64,000 nt of DNA. Origin: Calliopum simillimum (Eukaryota > Arthropoda > Insecta > Diptera > Lauxaniidae). Made by a program: the position numbers and the translations under genes. The stretch covers positions 40,150,101-40,214,100 of the forward strand of contig OX638371.1 in NCBI GenBank assembly GCA_951812925.1. The letters run 5' to 3'. Every line of letters starts with the position of its first letter. Within the stretch, counting starts at the first letter, position 1. Below the pieces are notes generated by a model that made no database searches, was not told the DNA's origin, and worked only from the letters and a program-made list of their open reading frames with translations. Below are positions 34,873 through 46,114 of the stretch, in pieces.

Positions 34873-35770
34873 CGATTTCATAGGGTAAACGCGGGAGATG
34901 TGGCATCCCCAGGTGATATGGCACCCCTTTCATTTTCAATATGGACACAGTTTAATTCAGCTGCGCGAGAGACTTAGAGGTGAGTAGTTCGTTTAGCTGT
35001 AGTTTCAATAATTACTTGTGTGTGGGATTTTTTTAAAATTTTGGGAACGTAAACGACTGACTTTTGTTTTGCATATGGGGAAATCTCCGCAAGTGTGACT
35101 TTTTCGAAAAAAACAAGCTATTTTTTAAACAAGTGGCACCCTATTTTTGACCGCGAATTATCAATTTCAGATATATTAGAAGTATTTTTTAGCTTGCGTA
35201 ACCGACTTTTTTCGATCGCCTCTTCCAATATCTTCAAAAATTATTTTTCGATGGTGATGCACTGAATTCAGCGAATCAGACACATCAACGGATTTAAACA
35301 ATTTTATTGCTCCAATCGATAGGGAGAAATTGAAGAAAAATTTCTAAAATTTTCAGGGGTTTCCCTAAGTTTTTGCAGTTTTGATCCCGGTTTTTTTAAA
35401 AAAAATCTACTGCACCATTCGATGGTGTCAACGACCCTGCTTAAGAGTTGGGACACCATTGACAGTTTAAAAAATTTTTATTCGACCTCTCCTATTAAAT
35501 GGTGCGGTAAATTTTTTTTTCAAAAACGGGACCAAAACTCCTAAGAAAAGTCGGAAACGTCCCTGATAGGAAAAAAAAATGTTTACAACCTCTCCCTATC
35601 GACTAGTGCAATACATTTTTTTTTTAAATGAAAACAGTCCTCATCAGATGGTTTGGGGACACCTTTGTCAGTTTCCAAAATTTTTCTTCAACCTTTCCCT
35701 ATCGATTGGTGAAACAAACTTTTTAAAAAACAAAACAGGTCCAAAACGTCCAATTTTTTTTTACCCTTTT
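34873..35770. repeat. Degenerate element: GGGAGATGTGGCATCC start and CCCTATCGA repeats
   Basis: At 34892 GGGAGATGTGGCATCCCC and GATATGGCACCCC recall the T1/T3 terminal style, and GTGGCACCC recurs near 35123. From 35300 to 35760 there are at least four copies of a unit of about 110 bp built on TTCAACCT(C/T)TCCCTATCGA followed by TGGTG(A/C)AA. The first (near 35315) is inverted. No right-hand terminus found; the mariner at 36002 lies just downstream. Confidence 0.5.
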
Positions 35771-36001
35771 TCTTCGTATTCACTTTTGCCCTCAACATAG
35801 AATTGTTTACAATGCAAATTTTTAAACATTTTGCAGATAGGATAATTTGCTACGACCGTTAAATTTTTTCACAAGATTCTTCTGATGGAGTAATGCAATT
35901 AAACAAGAAATTTGAAAAATGCGAATTTTGAGATGGGATAGTTTACAATTGACACGGTGATACATATAAAATAAAAAATGAAATAAAAAACAAAATAATT
36001 A

Positions 36002-37192
36002 TTGGTCTATAACTCAATTCGTGCGGTTTTTTTTTTTTAAATTTGAACGTTTATTTAAGAAAAAATTTACAATAGAATTATTCAAAGTATTGTCCATCGT
36101 TAGCCACTACTTTTTCCCATCTTTCTGGTAACATATGGATTTCGCGCCAAAAGAACTGCTCCGGTTTTGAGGCCAAAAATGAATCAAGCCAATTTCTGAT
36201 ACCCTGTTCTGAAGTGAAGCGTATCCCGGTAAGAGCGTTTTGCATAGACCGAAATAAATGATAGTCGGACGGGGCAAGGTCCGGGCTATAAGGCGGGTGA
36301 GCCAAAACTTCCCATCCAATATTTTCCAAATAGTTTTTAACCGGTCTTCCAACATGTGGCAGAGCTTCGTCATGTTGAAAAATTATGACTTCGTGTCTGG
36401 TCGTATATTCCGGTCGTTTTTCGGCTATGGCTCTATTTAAACGGATCAATTGTGTTCGATTGAGGTCACCTGTGACTGTCTGGACCGATTTAAATAGCTC
36501 ATAATAGAGCACACCCTTCTGATTCCACCAAATACAGAGCATTACCTTGGCACCATGGATATTTGTCTTTGGCTGGGAAGGTCCGGCTGTTTGGGCTTCA
36601 CGTATGAATGTTTGCGTTTCGGGTTGTCGTAATGGATCTATTTTTCTTCCCCAGTCACGATGCGATGCAAAAATGATTTCTTTTTGTAGCATTCAAGCAG
36701 TATGGCACCCAATTGCTTTTAAACGTTTTGAAATGGCTGCTTGAGTGACTCCGAGCGATTTCGCAAGTTTTTCTTGTATTTGGCAATAATCTTCATCGAG
36801 TAATGCTTCTAATTCTTCGTCTTCAAACTTGTTTGTCCTGGTTCTTTGTCTTCTAAGCCAAACTCACCACTTTTAAATCGTGAAAACCACTTTTGGCACG
36901 TTCGCTCAGCTAGAGCATGTTCACCATAAACTTCCACCAAAATACGATGACTTTTGGCAGCAGTTTTCTTCATATTAAAGTAGTGAAGAAGAACTCCTCG
37001 TAAAAACACTTTTTCAGGCACAAAGTTCGACATATTTGAGTGAAAAAAAAATATTGTTGCTTACGCTTCAAATGAATGACATATACTGAAAAAGACGCAC
37101 AATGACAGTAGCTTTCGGAATATTGGAACGATGGAATAATAACCAAGTAACGTCATCTCTTAGCAAACTGCACGAATTAAGTTATAGACCAA
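36002..37192 (-). mobile_element. Mariner element with intact termini and TA duplications
   Basis: The left end TTGGTCTATAACTCAATTCG is mirrored by CGAATTAAGTTATAGACCAA at the right, with TA outside each (36000-36001 and 37193-37194). The 1,191-bp length is a little below the usual ~1.28 kb of a full mariner, which fits the internal deletion in the transposase. Both TIRs remain readable over about 25 bp, so it could in principle still be recognised by a transposase supplied in trans. Confidence 0.85.
36078..37033 (-). pseudogene. Mariner transposase, inactivated (D34D type)
   Basis: The N-terminus starts MSNFVPEKVFLRGVLLHYF and carries the paired HTH region, with TCQKWFSRFKSGEFGLEDK. A frameshift follows the DKE-PGQ linker, then KFEDEELEALLDEDYCQIQ and LGVTQAAISKRLKAIG in another frame. 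The next stretch, which should carry the WVP(H/Y)EL motif, is deleted. The catalytic part resumes with SFLHRIVTGEEK followed by TAG where Trp is expected. The first catalytic Asp (TGDEKW) appears as Glu. After another frame change the C-terminal 170 residues are good: HDEALPH, then YSPDLAPSDYHLF with 34 residues between the two Asp, and LPERWEKVVANDGQYFE at the end. Stops, frameshifts, a deletion and a lost catalytic residue make it non-functional. Confidence 0.88.
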
Positions 37193-37260
37193 TATAAAAA
37201 AAAAAAATGTTGCATATATGATGAACAAATATTATTTAGTCCGCATTTATACTAGGAAAT

Positions 37261-37620
37261 AGTGATGAGAAAAATTAGTCTTGGTCTTGCGTCTTGTTCT
37301 TGGTCTTGCTATTTTTGCAAGACCAAGATCACGATAATTGTCAAGACCAAGACTGCTTTTCAGTCTTGCTAATTTATAGTTAAAAGTTGTTTCACGCCCG
37401 TTTTGATGATAAAATCATCTCCCGATTTGAATTTTGGCATCTTAAAAACCCAACTGCTTTGGAAAAATATGGTTTTGAGTACTCAATATCTCTGAAAGTT
37501 TTTTCAAGACCAAGACTTAATGAGCAAGATCAAGACCAAGACCAAGACTCAATATCAAAACCAAGACCAAGACCAAGACTCAATGTGCAAGAACAAGACC
37601 AAAAATTAAAATTTTTCTGT
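37261..37620. repeat. CCAAGAC-rich repeat, copy 2
   Basis: Starts AGTGATGAGAAAAATTAGTC, is full of CTTGGTC/GACCAAG words, and shares TTTATAGTTAA and CCAACTGCTTTGGAAAAAT with copy 1 at 5366-5720. The GACCAA hexamer is amplified near 37555-37580. The right terminus is not clear. The short frame with DQDQDQD-like residues across it is a by-product of this repetition. Confidence 0.5.
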
Positions 37621-37689
37621 GTTTCGAAATGTCAAATCAATTACCCCACCAGCATATAATAATCTGTCACAATAAATGTAAGGTCAAAG

Positions 37690-39130
37690 GAAATGAAAAT
37701 AACTATTTTTGTTTTAAATCGTTTCTACTTTTTATTTTTGAAAAAAAGTTTTTCAAAAACTGCACAAATTTAAACTGTTAGGTTTTTCCTAAGTTCAATT
37801 ACCAACAAAATGAACCATGGACTTATTCAATTAAATTAGATATTATTAAAGCCTATTTGACCTAACTTGCATGCACTACAAGTGAAAACAAAATATCGAA
37901 ATTTATATGAAAATTTATTGTTTATTTAATTCGATTATGATGCTCTATAAAAGAATAGACAAAATTCAAATGTTAATGCAAAATTAACAAAAATATTCTT
38001 ATACTTACATATACAGGCTTATACTATTGGCCTGTATTTCTAAAAATAGATAAAATAACACATCTAGTATGTGACGGTTGACCCCATATTGATTTGCCAA
38101 TCGTTCCAGTATTTTTGGGGGGTCACTGCCTTGCATCTGGAAAATGTAATAAAATAAATATATTATTTAATTGGCTACAATTTCAATGGTGACAACTCTC
38201 CTTAAAATTTCGTATAAAATCCTGTCATTCTTGTGGTAAATTATAAATTTAATGGATTAAAATTAGTGTCAAAACTATCCTTTCTTTTTAACACGCTCTT
38301 ACTTTACAATGCTGCAGAAGCAAAACTTGCAGCAACAGCCCTAAATGAAGTGGGCTGCATTGAATTTGTCGGCTGTACGTAGTCGTTGGTTCATACTCTT
38401 GATGCGTCCAGTTGGATCCTTTCGATCTGCAATCTCCTCGATTAAAACACGCAAGATTTTTCTTTTCATGATGAAATTTTTCTAAATATTGTGGATTTGG
38501 TATTGCGTTGAAATGGAGAATCGTCAATTCAATTTTTTCAATCCTTAGTTTTTATATTCAACTGCTACAACGCGAGAATTCTTTGTAAATGGCTTGAACA
38601 GCGCTGAGCAATGGTATTCTTTCTCAGCACTGCGATAGAATTTCAATCTGATTAGTCAATCTTGTTGTCTTCCCATGGCAGGATTATTTATTTAGTTTAA
38701 AAAAGTTTTATAAATTTGTTTTTCTTCTATTTGGAAATAAAATTTTGTTATTTTTTTTATATCATGTCAACCGTTTGACAAAATGACGAATAAAAATAAA
38801 AAGCAATGCCAACAAATTTCAAATAACGAATAGAACGAAAGAGAATTTCCGAGTACGGCAAACTGTGTACTCGTCTTTTTTCGTTTTTCCCCTCTTGCCA
38901 ACAAGCTGAAAGAATTTCTCAGAAAAATTTCCTGGTGTAAATCCACACTTTGAAATAAACATTTAAGCGTTAAGGCGTTAATTTTTCAACAAAAACTTTG
39001 AATAAAATTACAAAATCAAAAAAAAAACAAAAAAATAATAATATTTTTAACATCAGTAAACAACTTAAAATATTTAAGATATTAAAAATTGTTATATATA
39101 TGAGAACGAAAATAAAAATACTTCAACTAA
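37690..39130. other. Unannotated AT-rich DNA
   Basis: No recognised gene or element. I see no coding motif in the short open frames around 38290-38530 and 38998-39246. Confidence 0.4.
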
Positions 39131-39132
39131 AT

Positions 39133-39790
39133 GAATTCGATACATCCAACGTAAAAGTTGGTAACTCAGTTTTACGCCTGTTTTTTTTTACATTTCACAA
39201 GCATATAAAAAAAAATCCTAAAAATATGTATGAGTTATCAATTTAATCGTCATGAAAAGTCCAGAAAGGCATCGATTTTCCTTATTTTGAAATATTGAAA
39301 ACCTACTCTTAAGTCACCCTAAAAACATATATTCCAAAAAGAACAAATAGGTTATCCCTATGAGTCATACATTATTCTACTGCATATTTTAGTCTGCATT
39401 TAACTACTCTGGGGTTTTTAGAGTCGCTGATTACGATTATGAGGTCAGATTTTCATATTTTCTAAATCCAGACGGTTTATCCAATATGGCTTATCCAAGA
39501 TGGCTTCAACCCTCAATTACGTATAAGTGTAGGTTTTCAATATTTCCAAAAACGCAAAATTGATGCTCTTCTGTATTTTTCATGATAACTCATACATGTT
39601 TTTAGGACGATTAATTTGATACCTCATACATATTTTTAGGATTTTTTTTTATATGCTTGTGAAATGTGCAAAAACAGGCGATTTTTGCGGTTACTCTTTA
39701 TTTTATATAGGTTTTCAAATACAAAAATGCTCAGAACTAAAAACTACGATTTTCTAGTCACCAACTTTTACATTGGATGTATCGAATTGC
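39133..39790. repeat. Foldback palindrome, ~660 bp
   Basis: The left arm has GAATTCGATACATCCAA, GTAAAAGTTGGTAACTCAG, CATTTCACAAGCATATAAAA and ATATGTATGAGTTATCA. The right arm has the mirrors GATAACTCATACATGTTTTT, TTTTATATGCTTGTGAAATG, CACCAACTTTTACATTGGAT and GTATCGAATTGC. The centre is near 39420-39440. The right arm carries two extra segments (about 39600-39635 and 39690-39755). Immediately downstream, 39808-39872 is rich in CCGGA/TCCGG and ACCGAACCGAAC words. Confidence 0.75.
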
Positions 39791-39872
39791 ATATTTTAAG
39801 TTCTGCAAAAAACCGGACATTTGATGCCCGGTTCTCAAAAGCAACAAAACCGAACCGAACTGTCCGGTTTCC

Positions 39873-41105
39873 GCCTGTTTATGTCGGGAGCGCCAGCTCC
39901 AAATTTTTCCGAAACAGCTTTTACCAAGTTAGTGGTACTTTATATTTCACGTCATACAAATACGACCACAGAGCGTTGTTAAATTCAAATCATCAACGAA
40001 AAGTGTTCAAAACACTCACGAACGTGGTATAAAGTCATTTAAGTAGCAACGCGATTTGTGCATTTTTTATTTTCTCTGTTTCGTGCTCATACCTCTTAGG
40101 AGGGATGCGTAGTCATATGAGTTTCGGCTGAACTACTACCCTCTTAAACCATAGTTTATCATTCCATCAAAAAACACAGATGCTATCTGCTTGGTGAAAG
40201 AATTTAAAAATATTTTTATTTTAAAAAAATGTTGTTGTGTTTTGTTTAGCAAAAGAGTGGCATAAAGTTTTAAGATTCAACTGTGCAACTACATACATAC
40301 ACATTTTATATTTTGCAGTATTTTTCTAACCATTTTAATGTTTAGCTTTCGCCAAAACACAGTAGTATGTAGGTAATTCCAATACTTCGCATTCTCGTGA
40401 CCAACCCATTCAAGTCGAAATGAATGGAACATACATAGTTTTGCTATGACTATGGTACACTGTAACGTTACCATACTGAGTGAATGCATGCCCCAGCTTA
40501 ACAAAACACTCTGTTTTGTTGAAAGATTTTTCATATCCATCATCATCTCCATCATAAATTGCTTAGGTAATTAGCAAATTTTCTAGCATGGTTAACCACT
40601 ATCCGGGGGTATCTTTAGAAATGTTTAGCCTGTTTGTTGCCTCAAAGAGCTTAACGACTGCCAACCATAAAAACCACGTTCAACCAGCACGTTTGTTTGT
40701 ATTTAATATCGCATAGTAAGTAGAACACCCAACTCGTCACTCATATGCATGGCACACACTCGCCGATTCATAGCGTCTGAAAAACACTTTAAAGATTTAT
40801 TATTTATTTTTAGTTATTTTCTTGACGATTTGAGGATAAAACTTGATTATTGTGATTAATTATTTTATATAGAGTGTGAGACTTTCCAACGAGATTTACG
40901 AGTGCAATGAGCGAATTTTAATGAATATTAATGTTGTGTACGCATGTGGGTTTTTTCACTTAATTGAGCTAATATGGTTTTAAGAAGAATGACAACTTAT
41001 TTAAAAAAAAAGACACCTAAAAAACACATAAAAAAGTATAGTTGGCATATTAATATGTTACATGAAAAGGCTTCAAAGCCTTAAAAATTACACCATTCGA
41101 CACAA
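39873..41105. other. Unannotated DNA
   Basis: No recognised gene. No paired ends or HINE copies were visible in this 1.2 kb. Confidence 0.4.
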
Positions 41106-41108
41106 AAA

Positions 41109-41770
41109 AAAAACACATGAGAAAATACAAAAAATTCTTAAAGTAGACGTTAAAAAAAATACCCGTGTCTCGTGGTTTCTCACCAGCACGTCACATTTTT
41201 TTTAATCGAGTTTTGAACCCACTGTATATGAAAAAAACAAAAATACCGCATTCTTGTGTTAAATCGATCAATTTAACTATATGATCCTTACATTTGAGGT
41301 GTATCATGTGTTCAGCAAACTTATGCAGGATATTGCGGCGAATATTTTTGTAGGAAAATTTAACACTGCACAACCTCCACATTTGGGGGCTTTTTTTTTT
41401 TCCTTTTCTTAAAAAGGTACAAAAATGACACCCAAAACAGGGAAATATTGAAAATTTTTAAGAAAAGGGCAAAAATGACCCACAGGTGGGGATCAAACAG
41501 GGTTAAAATTTTCTACAAAAATATTCCCCGCAATATCCTGCATAAGTTTGCTGAACACATGATACAGCTCAGATGTAAGTATCATATAGTTAAATTCATC
41601 GATTTAACACAAGAATGCGGTATGTTTGGATTTTTCATGTTCAGTGGATAAAAAAACTTCAAAAATCGATTAAAAAAAAATGTGACGTGCTGGAGAAAAA
41701 CCACGAAAAACGGGTATTTTTTTTTAAACGTCTACTTTAAGAATTTTTTGGATTTTCTATTGTGTTTTAA
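41109..41770. repeat. Foldback palindrome, ~660 bp, nearly spacerless
   Basis: The left arm begins AACACATGAGAAAATACAAA and contains AAATTCTTAAAGTAGACGTT, CAGCACGTCACATTTTTTTT, GCATTCTTGTGTTAAATCGA and CAAACTTATGCAGGATATTG. The right arm contains CAATATCCTGCATAAGTTTG, TCGATTTAACACAAGAATGC, AAAAATGTGACGTGCTGG and AACGTCTACTTTAAGAATTT in mirror order. The arms are about 310 bp with a modest number of mismatches; the centre is near 41430. Open frames on both strands across the arms are mirror images, not genes. Confidence 0.8.
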
Positions 41771-42068
41771 AAAAAGTTCGAAATTGTTCCACAGTGTTAT
41801 GAATCAAATAATGGCTGAGCAAAATGTTAACACAAAAATTTTACTTAATTCATTAAAAATAGTACACTAAGGGCCATTTTCACAATATCCAGTTAGAATT
41901 TAGCTATAAGATAAATCAAAATTTTGTTTGATTTAAGCAATTATTCACGACAGACATCGCTAAGTGATACAAAAACAAAGTAGGGTTTTTGTATTAAATG
42001 TTATTTTAATTAAGGAAATTTAAATGAACAAATATTAAATGAAGTTAAAATATTTTGTTTATTAAGCA
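41771..42068. other. Flank of the DD37D element
   Basis: AT-rich. It includes a GGGCCATTTTCACAATATCC word (41871) that resembles a short DNA-element end, but no mirror was found. The 3' flank of the downstream transposase relic probably lies here. Confidence 0.35.
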
Positions 42069-43089
42069 ATTACTCGATGGCCTGACCTTTGTCAGCCACA
42101 ACCCGCCGAAGTCTGCAATCAAAATTGTTACACGCAGCACGCACTACTGTTATCGGTATTTTGTCCCATACATCAATAATAGCAGCTTTAAAGTCCTTCA
42201 AGCTTCTGTATCTGTATTCCTTGAGTCGCTGTACCATATATCCCCATATGCAAAAATCCAAAGGATTGCAGTCTGGAGAGCTAGGAAGCCATTCATCCTT
42301 AGGTATAAAATCGGTCAAATTTTGCTTACACCAGTCTTGAACCAGTTAAGCAGTGTGAGCAGGTACACCATTCTACTGGAAGCAGTAATAGTCTTCTCCA
42401 TACATGGCCTGAACACTAGGCTTCAAATTTTTCTGTAAGACTTCTTCCAGGTAATACTGAGCGTTTATTTTAATACATTTGTCAATGAAGACTAGCGACA
42501 ATTTTCCTCTGCTGGATATGGCACCCCAGACCAAAATAGATGACGAGTTTTGATATCTTGGTACATGCTTCTTATCGTTTGGGATGTCTTTGTATGATAC
42601 TGCCCATAGTCTGTCATTTTGCGTATGGTGAGGAGCTTCCAGCACAAAAAGTTTTTCATCGGAAAAAACTATATCATCGCCTGCGTGCCAAGAAAGGAGC
42701 AGTTTCGATCTTTGCCATCGCTTTTCCACGGTCGCATTTGTAATGCCATGCATTTTCTTTTTTTTAAATGCTTTCATATTGAGGTCGCAACGCAAAAGGA
42801 GCCGTAAAAATTCTCTGTTCATTCCTATATTTTTGGGCATCTTTCGTGCTGAACGGTCACAATTTCTTCGGATTCTTTCACGAACTATTTTGATCGCGTT
42901 CGCGGTACGGACGTTCCTTTTTCTGCCACTTTTTTTACGATCTTGTATGGAGCCAGTATCGACAAATCGCTTAACAGTATAATACACATAATTCCTCTTA
43001 ACTCCTAAATGTGACAACTCTCGAAAGATGGCTCCACAACTTAAACCACTTTTGAATACATTTAGAATTAAAGAGCGTATATCAACCAT
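42069..43089 (-). pseudogene. DD37D (maT-like) Tc1/mariner-superfamily transposase, two stops
   Basis: One continuous minus-strand frame of 340 codons starts MVDIRSLILNVFKSGLSCGA, interrupted only by TAG (42373-42375) and TAA (42346-42348). The HTH region runs to about residue 60 (YVYYTVKRF, GSIQDRKKSGRK). The catalytic part has FSDEKLFVLEAP (first Asp), ILVWGAISSRGK, NGVPAHTA and SSPDCNPLDFCIWG. The second catalytic position reads Asn (NG instead of the usual DG), and 37 residues separate it from the last Asp, matching the DD37D/maT group of the IS630-Tc1-mariner superfamily. The first stop sits where Gln is expected just before that motif. Length is normal for the group. Two stops plus a lost catalytic Asp make it inactive, though decay is slight. 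Its TIRs were not found, perhaps because piggyBac inserted nearby. Confidence 0.82.
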
Positions 43090-43463
43090 GCCGAATAACT
43101 TTCTACTCTCGCGTCTTATACGATTTGAATTTATTTTTCCATATAACTGAAATATTACAAAATATTGTAGAATGAAAATTTTACTAATGCAACTATGTTT
43201 CCAAAAGATACTGTTTTTTTTTAATTAACCCTTTCATGCCCGAATTAATTTGGGTGAGCCTAAAAATTTTTTAAGGCCATACAGATGCAAGTTTAGACCT
43301 AAAAAGCATATGGTATTAATTTCAATGTCCTGTGTATCCTGGTTTGTCCTCTGGAAGATGTTGCCTATAGGCAACATTGGGCATTACTATTAAAATTGGT
43401 TAAATATAATGCATGAACGATAAAGTTGTTATATGGAACGCAAATAGAAATTTTTATTAGAAT

Positions 43464-45412
43464 TTAAATATGATAAGATACAAAGCAATTTTTTTGAGGA
43501 TTTGTACACAAATGAACATTACATTTAGAGCATTTGGATCTTGGAAAACCGTTGGGGCATAGTCTGCATCTACCTTTTGATCCCCATTCTATCCAATGTT
43601 TTGATTGGTCAAGCCTCAATGACTTTGGAGGGTCTGTAGTATAAGATCTCTTAGACGTTGAAGGAGTTTCAACTAGAGCAGGTGACAAATTTGCTGGAGA
43701 TGATGGAGTTGGCGATGATAGACTTGGGAATGAAGAAGTTGGCGATGAAGGAGTTGGTGATGAAGGAGCTGACGATGAAGTGGCGGAATTTATGATTGAT
43801 AAAAGGGATGCTGGACGTCCTCTTTTTCGTGAAGGTGCTGTTTTATTTGCATTGAGTAGTTCATTAGATATATCTAACTGAAAGTTTAAGAGCGTCATAT
43901 ACTTTGTTCCTGTTCCAGAATATTTTATATCTCTGCGGTACAATAGCCAGGCGTTTACTATTGCCACATTTATGTACCAGTACACTATACGCATATACCA
44001 TTTTTTGGAACGATGGTTAATTTTGTATAGTTCCAGCAACATATCACAAAGATCAACTCCTCCCATGTGTTTATTGAACCACTCAACAATAGCTGGACGA
44101 GGAATCATTATATACTTATTTTCTTTCCGACACCATCGTTTGCATTCACTAATTGGTAGGGCACCAATGTAATTAGAAATAAGTTGAACTCCCTTATTAT
44201 CATACCAGCGACAAGCAATTAGATTGTAATTTGCCTCAAATTTGATATCGTGTGATCCACGTCCTTTTTTAGCCAACTCCTTTTCAAGACTTAGAGAAGA
44301 ATTTCCTAATTGATTATTTCGAATTGTTCCTACTGCTAAGATACCTTTTTCTTTCAAAGCGATCATTAGGCTTACGGAGGTAAACCAATCATCAAAAAAC
44401 ACTTTGAAATTTTGATTATTCGAAATGTTGGAGGTCAAATGAAGCACTATGTCTGAAGATATTCCTAGTCCAAACGATTGACATATTCCCTCTCCGACGT
44501 AAAGACTAAAATCATAGATAATTCCGGAAACACCAGCTCTCGTAAACATTTTGAAACCCCACTTGTGAGGCTTTTTTGGAAGGTATTGCTTCATACAGTT
44601 GCGACCTAAAAAATATTAAGCATTTAAATACTATACCATATATATATTATAGAAAAGAGTTACCTTTATAAAAAATCATTTGCTCATCAACGCTTTGATA
44701 TTCTTCTTGTTCAATTTCGTTAAAATTTTGTTTGAGCTTCTCTAATAAAGGACGTATTTTGTACAATTTGTCAAAATTCGATTGTCCTTTTTGGGGTTCT
44801 TTGACATTATCATTTATGTGAAAGTGTTGTTTTATTTTCTCAAATCGGTTCCGCGATAACGATTCTGCAACTGCATTCAATTTCAAATTTTTCGCCCAAG
44901 CCATTCGTATAGCAGGAATATCAATTACTCCTAAATAAAGCAATATGCCTACAAATCGCTTTATTTCATAATGTTCACATTTGAGTTCGGCGCCATCATT
45001 TTGTAATGCATATAAATTGGTTTCATCCCATATTTTTTTTATTATTTCATCATCAAAAAACTTTGTAAAATAATTTATTGGTTCTTTGACTTTGCTGCCA
45101 CTGATTTGGCTTTTCCATGTGGTATCGCATTCATTCATCCCCACACTTTTCCATCTCAAACTTCCCAAGTTGATTTTGTCAAAAACCTCCTGAACTGTTT
45201 CTTGTTGAACTTCATTCTCAATGTCTTCATGTATAATCCTCTCCAGCAAGTCTACTTCAATATTTTCGCCTTTTTCTATGGCATCTTGTAGGTTTTCTTG
45301 AATAATATTCTCCAAATTTAAAAAATGTTCATCATCTTCTGAATGATGAATCCTCCCAATTAAACTCGCATATTTTTTCGATTTCCAGCTGTGTCAACCC
45401 TTTGGAGCACAT
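43464..45412 (-). CDS. piggyBac transposase, two exons, near-intact (one N-terminal frameshift)
   Basis: DDE/D transposase that excises and reinserts its element at TTAA. Exon 1 runs down to 44664 and exon 2 from 44605 to 43464, joined across a 58-bp intron; splicing restores FYKGRNCMKQYLPKKPHKWG, a strongly conserved piggyBac block. Counted from the open frame at 45315 the spliced product is 597 residues, the family's usual size. Catalytic motifs: VFFDDWFTS (about residue 289), ACRWYDNKGV (about 353) and HMGGVDLCD (about 402 and 405), matching the D-D-D/D set. A Ser/Pro/Thr-rich linker follows, and the last 35 residues form the Cys-rich C-terminal domain. The likely start is the ATG at 45412 (MCSKGLTQLEIEKI), but one extra base near 45342-45343 shifts the frame before the acidic SEDDEH stretch. 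Either a real inactivating change or a sequencing error. TATA-rich intron, no promoter seen. Confidence 0.88.
44606..44663 (-). other. 58-bp intron of the piggyBac transposase
   Basis: On the minus strand it begins GTAACTC and ends ATATTTTTTAG, with a very A/T-rich body. Removing it joins the two exons in phase (G|GT codon for Gly). The size is typical of short dipteran introns. Unspliced, the reading frame stops within it. Confidence 0.85.
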
Positions 45413-45838
45413 ACCTAATACATAAAATTCATAAATACAATATAAAATATATTCACCACTGTCCAATGTTGCCTATGGGCAACATTGACTTTAGAAAATT
45501 CCTAAAGAATAACTAACACTTTTTTTGAACAAATATTATATTTTTCTGGTTGTCTTACCTATTCTTAAATATATAATGCACTTTTTGACTTAAATTTATG
45601 TATAAACTGATTTTTATTTATATTTAATAAACATTCACTTTTTGCATAAATTTTCTTGCACGTATGGACACAACTAAAAACATAATTCTAATGATCACTC
45701 GCAATGCTTGCAACGGTAAATTTGCAAATATGCAAACAAAACAAAATCCAATGTTGTTAAAAAAATTCTTAAATAACGGATTTTTAAGCGTAAATATACA
45801 ATGTTGCCTATAGGCAACAGTGGGCATGAAAGGGTTAA

Positions 45839-46114
45839 TACATTCCAATACCATTTGTAGAACAAAATAGATTCTGATACTTTTTATCGTGTGACTCATC
45901 ATTTTCATCAAAAAGCCTCCAAAAAGAAAATTAATTGAAACCACACGGATTACGAAACAGGCCTGTATATGTGATTTGTTTTATATGATTATGATGCAAT
46001 ATGCTTTTCAAAGGACTTATTTTTTTATTATAAAAATATCGTGGGGAAATTTTCAGGTTATAAATCGGGAGCTCGATATTTGTTTGAGGGCAATGGCTTA
46101 GTGGTAAAATTTTG
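45839..46114. other. Unannotated DNA after piggyBac
   Basis: AT-rich, no recognised coding. It may be the displaced flank of the DD37D element split by piggyBac, but I found no matching terminus. Confidence 0.35.

Larger units (their letters stand above)
43229..45834 (-). mobile_element. piggyBac-type transposon, 2.6 kb, TTAA duplications
   Basis: The left terminus CCCTTTCATGCCCG and right terminus GGGCATGAAAGGG are inverted copies, and TTAA stands directly outside both (43225-43228 and 45835-45838), the exact target duplication of piggyBac. The palindromic word TGTTGCCTATAGGCAACA occurs near both ends (about 43360 and 45803), with a variant TGTTGCCTATGGGCAACA near 45465; these are probably subterminal transposase-binding repeats. 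The element holds one minus-strand transposase gene. Clean ends and an almost unbroken gene make it one of the youngest insertions here. Confidence 0.92.

Noticed and set aside
39664..40032. A 122-codon frame as a host gene
   Set aside because: It starts in the right arm of a foldback and crosses an ACCGAACCG-rich repeat; no family signature.
43972..44172. Plus-strand frames over the piggyBac and DD37D genes
   Set aside because: They are antisense shadows of minus-strand transposase coding sequence.
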